Made by a program: the position numbers and the translations under genes. This document shows, piece by piece, positions 61,651 to 64,000 of a stretch of 64,000 nucleotides of DNA. How positions within the stretch are numbered: the stretch's first letter is position 1; every line of letters begins with the position of its first letter. Source of the stretch: Babylonia areolata. Taxonomy: Eukaryota; Mollusca; Gastropoda; Neogastropoda; Buccinidae. The notes beneath the pieces are model-generated. The model saw only the letters and a list, made by a program, of their open reading frames with translations. It did no database searches and was not told where the DNA came from. The stretch covers positions 25,838,699 to 25,902,698 of the forward strand of contig NC_134882.1 in assembly GCF_041734735.1 (NCBI RefSeq), in the 5' to 3' direction.

Positions 61651-62960
61651 GAGAGGAGGGAGTAAGAGATGTTGGGGTGTTGAGGTCAGATGAATCAGCG
61701 TGTCTGTGTGCATTCCTGTTGTCATCGCTTGTCACTCTGACACTCCGTTTCACTGACCTTCCCACACAATGCCATCCCTGCACATAAACAACATCACCAC
61801 CCACATCCCCATTATCCCTGAAAGTGCCCGCACAGACCTAAGTGAGCAGAACACGGAAAATGCAGAGAACTGTCTGTTTTGATGGAGACGAGGACCAACC
61901 ACTAAGTGAGTAAGTCAGGGTGCAGCGTGTGCACTTAGGGTGGTTGCGTATCCTTGTTCCCATTTTCACGGGTTCTTTCACGTGAGGCGCTACTGCGTTT
62001 GTTTGAAATGAATAGTGTGTGTGTGTGTGTGTGTGTGTGTGACCACTGTTTTCTGCCTTATTCCCTTACCCACGTGACCCACTCACCACCACCACCACCC
62101 CCGCGTATCCTTAGCCACGACACGTTCCTGATGACGAGGTCACACAACGCAGCAAGAGCTGACTGACTGGGTGTGTGTCTTACGTCCATGCACTTCTTCA
62201 CATACTGTTTAAGGTTGACCAATCAGCGAATGGTGTGTTTAAGGTTGACCAGTCAGCGAATGGTGTGTTCAAGGGTGACCATTCATATATTAACCTGTTT
62301 AAAGATGACGGACACTGACCTGTTTAAAGATGACTATTTACACACTAACGTATTTGAAGGTGGCTATTCAGAAACTGGCTTGAATGAAGATGACAATTCA
62401 GACACATACCTGTTTAAGGATGGTTACTTAGAGACTGACCTGTTTGAAGATGACCATTCAGATACTGACCTGTCTGCGCATTACCATTGTGAAACTGAGC
62501 TGTTTAAGAATGTCCATTCAGTCACTGGTCTGTTTGAAGATGACCACTCTAGGACTTACCTATTTGAAGATGAACATTCTGAGATCGGCCTGTATGAAGA
62601 TGATCATTCGGACATTGAGCTTTTTCAGTGAAAACAAACAGCACTCCGCATTTCCAGTGTGACTGTCCGGTAGAATTGTGCAGGCAGTGTGTGGAGAATG
62701 GGGGAGGACGTGGTTGTGGAGTGGTGGTGATGGTGATTGCTTTTGAACGTGGATTGGCAAGACGGAGGAAACGGGGCTGGTGTTTAAGAAATACTTTAGT
62801 ATCAATGTTGTGGAGACTGACCTGTTTGAAGACGGCGTGGAAGACGTCGAGGTGGGAGCTGAGGTCGATACCCCGGGTGGCAGGCAGGGCGTCCTCGTCG
62901 TTGCTCTTGTGCTCCTCGTACAGCTGTACCTGCATCAACACCTCCGGGCTGCCCTCCTTC
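40820..62960 (-). CDS. INF2-like: Inverted-formin-2-like protein (INF2/FHDC1 type), 5' part outside the window
   Basis: An actin-nucleating and elongating formin. In vertebrates INF2 also severs filaments and acts at the ER and mitochondria. Twelve exons, all GT-AG with matching phases, give 1,928 residues: the DID end (1-95; [31 protein letters not shown]), FH1 proline runs (about 133-200), FH2 (about 205-565; [66 protein letters not shown]), a charged helix, and a WH2/DAD-like [17 protein letters not shown] (605-621). A tail of ~1,300 residues rich in Ser, Arg, Thr and Pro follows. DID plus DAD/WH2 point to INF2; several FH2 details ([11 protein letters not shown]-like, ECF...FC..F.K) and the long basic tail resemble FHDC1. 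Vertebrate INF2 has about 1,250 residues and FHDC1 about 1,140, so this tail is unusually long. Autoinhibition by DID-DAD contact is expected from the family. Confidence 0.93.
44985..45908. repeat. 21-bp minisatellite filling the last formin intron
   Basis: Unit: GGCAGAAAGGGGAAACACAC and A (21 bp), with 25-27 bp variants (GGGGATACAAACACA). Between 45230 and 45620 many units have lost single bases. On the transcribed minus strand the units are pyrimidine-rich and lack AG. The stop-free frames give spurious ORFs of up to 386 codons. Confidence 0.95.
45941..46022 (-). CDS. INF2-like: Formin exon: charged helix after FH2
   Basis: Acceptor TGTTGCAG|GAGAAC, donor ATTCCA|GTAAGA, 27 codons plus one base. 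[27 protein letters not shown] matches the Lys/Glu/Arg-rich helix that follows FH2 in INF2 and FHDC1. Confidence 0.9.
46085..46515. repeat. Degenerate repeat of CGTCACTGACAC words
   Basis: About twenty short units of 18-30 bp built on CACGTCACTGACACACCTGT, strongly diverged. Intronic. Confidence 0.8.
46695..46859 (-). CDS. INF2-like: Formin exon: end of FH2
   Basis: Acceptor TGTGTGCAG|GAAGCC, donor ATCCGG|GTCAGT, 55 codons in phase 0. Encodes a coiled [19 protein letters not shown], then [20 protein letters not shown] and [10 protein letters not shown], the post region of FH2. Confidence 0.93.
46977..47215 (+). repeat. tRNA-SINE (family 1), full copy
   Basis: Head with A box TGGCCTTGTGGTAGAGC and B box GTTCGATTTCC in tRNA spacing. 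Body: GATGAGATGATAAACCGAGG, CAACAAAAGGGTAGTCC, GCAAAATTCTGTAGAAA. Lies in a formin intron, antisense to the gene. Confidence 0.85.
47223..47935. repeat. GT microsatellite clusters
   Basis: Compound (GT)n/(GC)n tracts at 47223-47385 and 47683-47935, the second ending ten bases before the donor side of the exon at 47947. Confidence 0.95.
47947..48067 (-). CDS. INF2-like: Formin exon: FH2 helices
   Basis: Acceptor TGTGTCGCAG|AGTGTC, donor CTGCAG|GTCAGT, one base plus 40 codons. Encodes [20 protein letters not shown] and a [11 protein letters not shown] helix. Flanked by a 250-bp GT microsatellite on the donor side. Confidence 0.92.
48112..48790. repeat. ACTACACTGC minisatellite, 40-60 bp higher-order units
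   Basis: Built from 10-bp words CTACACTGCA/CTACACTATA and a spacer GAAGGGTAGCGTA or GACGGGTAGCGTA. About fifteen higher-order units of two lengths. Intronic. Confidence 0.93.
48879..48949 (-). CDS. INF2-like: Formin exon: FH2
   Basis: Acceptor TATGTGCAG|GAAGCC, donor CTCTCA|GTACGT, 23 codons plus two bases. Encodes [23 protein letters not shown]. Confidence 0.92.
49263..49853. repeat. 51-bp minisatellite, about eleven copies
   Basis: Unit: GAAGCATGTGTCATGACTAA, TAGTAATGATGGCAATGTAA, CAAAGGAAAAG. Variants TAACAG, ACCAAT and one shortened unit at 49615. 17 codons per unit without stops on both strands, hence spurious ORFs. Intronic. Confidence 0.96.
49940..49972 (-). repeat. Near-copy of a formin exon end with its splice donor
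   Basis: On the minus strand it reads ATGAATCTGCTGCACCATGT then GCTCTTG|GTCAGT, two mismatches from the true exon end at 50039-50065. It encodes MNLLHHVLL where the real exon has MNLLHYVLL. The 93-nt offset is a multiple of three and the frame between is open. Confidence 0.85.
50039..50146 (-). CDS. INF2-like: Formin exon: FH2 core, with a possible alternative 3' end
   Basis: Acceptor GTTTGCAG|GGAAAC, donor CTCTTG|GTCAGT, 36 codons in phase 0. [32 protein letters not shown] is the most conserved FH2 signature. A near-copy of its last 27 nt and donor lies exactly 93 nt further on, and the reading frame stays open between them (see 49940-49972). Confidence 0.93.
50362..50418. repeat. (CA)n microsatellite
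   Basis: About 28 CA units. Intronic. Confidence 0.98.
50686..50756 (-). CDS. INF2-like: Formin exon: FH2
   Basis: Acceptor TGTTACAG|ACATAA, donor AACTCC|GTAAGT, two bases plus 23 codons. Encodes [23 protein letters not shown]: the conserved GN(Y/F)LN of FH2. Confidence 0.92.
50760..50900. repeat. (CA)n and (CGCA)n microsatellites
   Basis: (CA)n 50760-50812, then seven CGCA units, then mixed CA words. It begins a few bases from the acceptor of the exon at 50756. Confidence 0.95.
50925..52050 (+). mobile_element. Decayed LINE reverse-transcriptase fragment
   Basis: Plus-strand frames, broken by many stops and shifts, read [28 protein letters not shown], then (next frame) [10 protein letters not shown]-like and LGELGRFPISLKIIY words, and a C-terminal [11 protein letters not shown] region. 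This is the thumb and C-terminal part of a non-LTR reverse transcriptase. Antisense within a formin intron. Confidence 0.65.
52051..52520. other. Intronic interval with mixed GT/GC tracts
   Basis: GT/GC tract at 52255-52385 and (CAGA)n at 52478-52498. No gene. Confidence 0.6.
52521..52621 (-). CDS. INF2-like: Formin exon: FH2
   Basis: Acceptor GTGGTTGCAG|TTTCCG, donor GCCAAAG|GTTGGC. One base, 33 codons and one base. Encodes [14 protein letters not shown] and [12 protein letters not shown]. Confidence 0.92.
52860..53160 (-). repeat. tRNA-SINE (family 1), minus orientation, full copy
   Basis: In reverse complement: A-box region GGCTTGTGGTAATGCGCC, B box GGGTTCGAGTCCTG, body with GTCATTCGGATGATATGATA and CATAAAAGAATCTGCAGC. 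Carries a CAAA-type microsatellite at 53045-53062. Same strand as the formin gene. Confidence 0.85.
53161..54026. other. Intronic interval
   Basis: C-rich run at 53420-53455, (CT)n at 53518-53550. No exon supported. Confidence 0.6.
54027..54112 (-). CDS. INF2-like: Formin exon: FH2
   Basis: Acceptor TTTTTTCAG|ATTGAT, donor GCCCAA|GTAAGT, 28 codons plus two bases. Encodes [20 protein letters not shown] and LMALP. Confidence 0.92.
54387..54551 (-). CDS. INF2-like: Formin exon: FH2
   Basis: Acceptor CGTGTACAG|ATCAAC, donor GAAGAG|GTCAGC, 55 codons in phase 0. [19 protein letters not shown] is the strongly conserved start of the FH2 knob region. Confidence 0.93.
54575..56155. repeat. ~28-bp minisatellite, 1.6 kb
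   Basis: Units: TATGGTCATGATGAAGATGA, CTGTTTGT, with ATTATGACTG variants and 19-bp short units. More than fifty copies, very heterogeneous. Begins about 25 bp from the acceptor of the formin exon at 54551. Confidence 0.95.
56262..56640 (+). repeat. tRNA-SINE (family 2), full length
   Basis: Head: GCGTTGGACTTTCAATCTGA and a perfect B box GGTTCGAATCCC. Body: GGTGGAGATTTTTCCGATCT, CAGATGTGCAGACCTGC, GGTAAAAACGGTCGTACG, GAACGTGGGAGTCACAGCCC. I recall this body as abundant in caenogastropods. Confidence 0.88.
56765..56965 (-). repeat. tRNA-SINE (family 2), 5' half, minus orientation
   Basis: Reverse complement reads GCGTTGGACTTTTCAAGCC, B box GGTGCGATCCC, then TTTTTTTCCGATCCCC and CAGATGTGCAGATCTGCC. 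Opposed to the full copy at 56262. Confidence 0.75.
56966..57720. other. Intronic interval
   Basis: T19 at 57013-57032, (GA)n at 57225-57242, T/G-rich at 57460-57500. No exon supported. Confidence 0.6.
57733..57942. repeat. Compound GT/GTTT/GTTC/GTGC microsatellite
   Basis: (GT)24, (GTTT)10, (GTTC)4, (GT)27, (GTGC)5, (GT)12 in sequence, approximate counts. Confidence 0.95.
58180..58475. repeat. Chimeric SINE: family-1 halves in opposite orientation
   Basis: The left half is plus-oriented (CCACTGGACCTTGAAGGTGG, GTTAGCCATTCGGATGAG). The right half is minus-oriented (TTATTTCTACAGAATTTCGC, CAGGGACAACCC, CTTTTATGAGCGC, ATCACTCAAGGTCTAGTGGG). The two halves share a complementary segment, so a hairpin is possible. 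Confidence 0.65.
58487..58615 (+). repeat. SINE (family 4) fragment
   Basis: GTGTCAAAGCGTGCGGACTG, ATCCATATACACTACACCTG, then after a G-run CAGATACCTGACCTACGCAT and CAAACGCGCTGG. Confidence 0.65.
58860..58975 (-). repeat. SINE (family 4) fragment, minus orientation
   Basis: Reverse complement: GTGCGGTCTGGTACGTCCAT, ATACGTCACACCACACCTGC, GCCTGACCTACACATGGACC, CAATGCGC. Confidence 0.6.
58976..59503. other. Intronic interval
   Basis: Short repeats of ACATCACCGACAAC at 59008-59060 and a (CA)n tract at 59199-59230. No exon. Confidence 0.6.
59504..60169 (-). CDS. INF2-like: Formin exon: end of DID, FH1, start of FH2
   Basis: Acceptor GTTCCCAG|GTGCAC, donor ACGGAG|GTCAGT, 222 codons, phase 0 at both ends. 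[20 protein letters not shown] closes the DID. Three proline runs (up to ~13 Pro) form the FH1, which binds profilin-actin. [10 protein letters not shown] and NLWTQVGKQ start the FH2 lasso. A short acidic/basic linker (VKRKKENTE) ends the exon. Confidence 0.93.
60170..62205. other. Formin intron with microsatellites
   Basis: No exon supported. Holds GT tracts at 60865-60950 and 61600-61648, T22 at 61018-61040, (GA)n near 61124-61165, (CAGA)n at 61550-61575, (TG)n at 62016-62040, and GTTGTGTCG-type short repeats at 60360-60480. Confidence 0.6.
62206..62632 (-). repeat. ~30-bp array derived from the formin exon/donor junction
   Basis: Plus-strand unit: GAGACTGACCTGTTTGAAGA, TGACCATTCA. The word ACTGACCTGTTTGAAGA also spans the end of the true exon at 62822 and its donor. 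Read on the minus strand, most units therefore repeat CTTCAAACAG|GTCAGT. At least five retain a donor-like core (near 62320, 62410, 62440, 62470, 62560). Left units (62206-62280) are diverged. Confidence 0.88.
62822..62960 (-). CDS. INF2-like: Formin exon: C-terminal part of DID
   Basis: Acceptor GGGTGCAG|GAAGG, donor CTTCAAACAG|GTCAGT. One base plus 46 codons, ending on a codon boundary. Encodes the [11 protein letters not shown] helix and [13 protein letters not shown] of the armadillo-type inhibitory domain. The exon before it lies beyond the window. Its last ~12 nt and donor are the apparent source of the 30-bp intronic array at 62206-62632. Confidence 0.9.
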
Positions 62961-63012
62961 CTGCACCCACACACACTGCACCCTGCTGTCACCCGTCTTC
63001 ACTCACTGACTC

Positions 63013-63115
<103 letters not shown>

Positions 63116-63328
63116 CAGAGACAAACGAAACAAAACGAAGTGTATTTCACCAGGTAATGAGATAAGCAAATATTCATGCGGTTTTTTTTTCACCCAGCCC
63201 TGGAGGGGTAGGTTGTAAGAAAAGCGTACACTGAAAAAGAGTGCAAACAAACACTTTTCAATAATCATAAACAAGAAAGAAAAGAAAATTGGACACTAGA
63301 CAACACACAACATAGAGAAATAGATGAG

Positions 63329-63330
<2 letters not shown>

Positions 63331-63388
<58 letters not shown>

Positions 63389-63501
63389 GAGAGAGAACAT
63401 CTATCTCTCTCTCTGCACCCCTCAATCACTTCCTCAACCCGAACCCAGCAACGAGAATGGCATTCCATTAACTATACACAATAAAATGGAGAGAGAGAGA
63501 C

Positions 63502-63545
<44 letters not shown>

Positions 63546-63650
63546 AGAGAGAACATCTATCTCTCTCTCTCTGTGTCATTCTATCACTTCCCCAACCCAA
63601 ACCCAGCAACGAGAATGGCATTCCATTAACTGTGCACAATATAACAATAT
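63331..63650. repeat. Duplicated ~155-bp block with (CA)n
   Basis: (CA)n, then GAGAGAACATCTATCTCTCT, then CCAGCAACGAGAATGGCATT, CCATTAACT, twice. The copies differ by a few substitutions (CGAACCCAGC versus CAAACCCAGC). Confidence 0.9.
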
Positions 63651-63872
63651 ACAAAGAACAATATTAACACCACCTTAATCGAATGTAAATGAACACACTG
63701 AGAACAAAAGCAAAATAGACTTCCCTATGATTGTACAGTAGAATTTGGCATTGCCTATTTTTATAAATAGGAAAGACACCGAAGATCTTAAACGCATGGG
63801 TGAATGGAGAGAGTTTATATAAAACAGCAATAAAACGACATTAAAACACCAACGACCAAAGCGTATGTGAAT

Positions 63873-63968
<96 letters not shown>

Positions 63969-64000
63969 GGGTCACTACCCAAGAGAAAAACAAAGAGAAC
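63651..64000. other. Right edge: intronic sequence with (CA)n(TA)n
   Basis: (CA)n 63876-63915 followed by (TA)n 63916-63965. No exon seen. Confidence 0.7.

Noticed and set aside
62173-62631. 152-codon acidic plus-strand frame with a 10-residue period ([10 protein letters not shown])
   Set aside because: It is the antisense of the donor-derived array in a formin intron; no promoter or splice context, period explained by the 30-bp unit.

Overview
This looks like nuclear DNA from a mollusc, most likely a caenogastropod snail. The evidence is spliced genes with GT-AG introns, very abundant CA/GT microsatellites, many long minisatellites, several LINE lineages, and tRNA-headed SINEs whose bodies resemble interspersed repeats I remember from caenogastropod (cone snail, periwinkle) sequence. 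No database search was possible, so the taxon is inferred. No rRNA, true tRNA, CRISPR, LTR or viral element was recognised.

The one well-identified host gene is on the minus strand from 62960 to 40820: a formin of the INF2/FHDC1 type. Twelve coding exons join without any phase conflict into 1,928 residues. They cover the end of the DID armadillo domain, a proline-rich FH1, a complete FH2, a WH2/DAD-like segment, and a very long, basic, Ser/Arg-rich tail of about 1,300 residues encoded by one 4-kb exon. The 5' exons lie beyond the right edge of the window. The 3'UTR probably runs to a poly(A) signal near 37171. Its introns are packed with minisatellites, microsatellites, SINEs and one dead LINE.

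On the plus strand, 8442-24436 seems to carry the 3' exons of an unidentified gene: an acidic Ser/Asp-rich exon, a 28-nt microexon, and two last exons separated by what was once a ~43-nt intron, now split by a LINE. Its large introns hold an inverted-repeat/MITE cluster (9.4-15.4 kb) that encloses a second unrecognised two-exon gene, a nearly complete L1/Tx1-type LINE (16.5-20.7 kb), and a 2-kb minisatellite that runs right up to a splice acceptor.

The left end (1-8.4 kb) holds a truncated non-LTR retrotransposon, a 26-bp minisatellite, and a ~51-bp minisatellite cleanly interrupted by an L2/CR1-like LINE. The middle (24.4-37 kb) is mostly non-coding: LINE fragments, SINEs, a CpG-rich promoter-like patch at 30.4-31.3 kb, and a 45-bp array made from the tRNA-like head of a SINE.

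The recurring oddity is the link between tandem repeats and functional boundaries. A 30-bp array copies the formin exon-end/splice-donor junction. A duplicated exon end provides a second in-frame donor. A minisatellite repeats an acceptor-like motif. A SINE promoter head has been amplified about tenfold.
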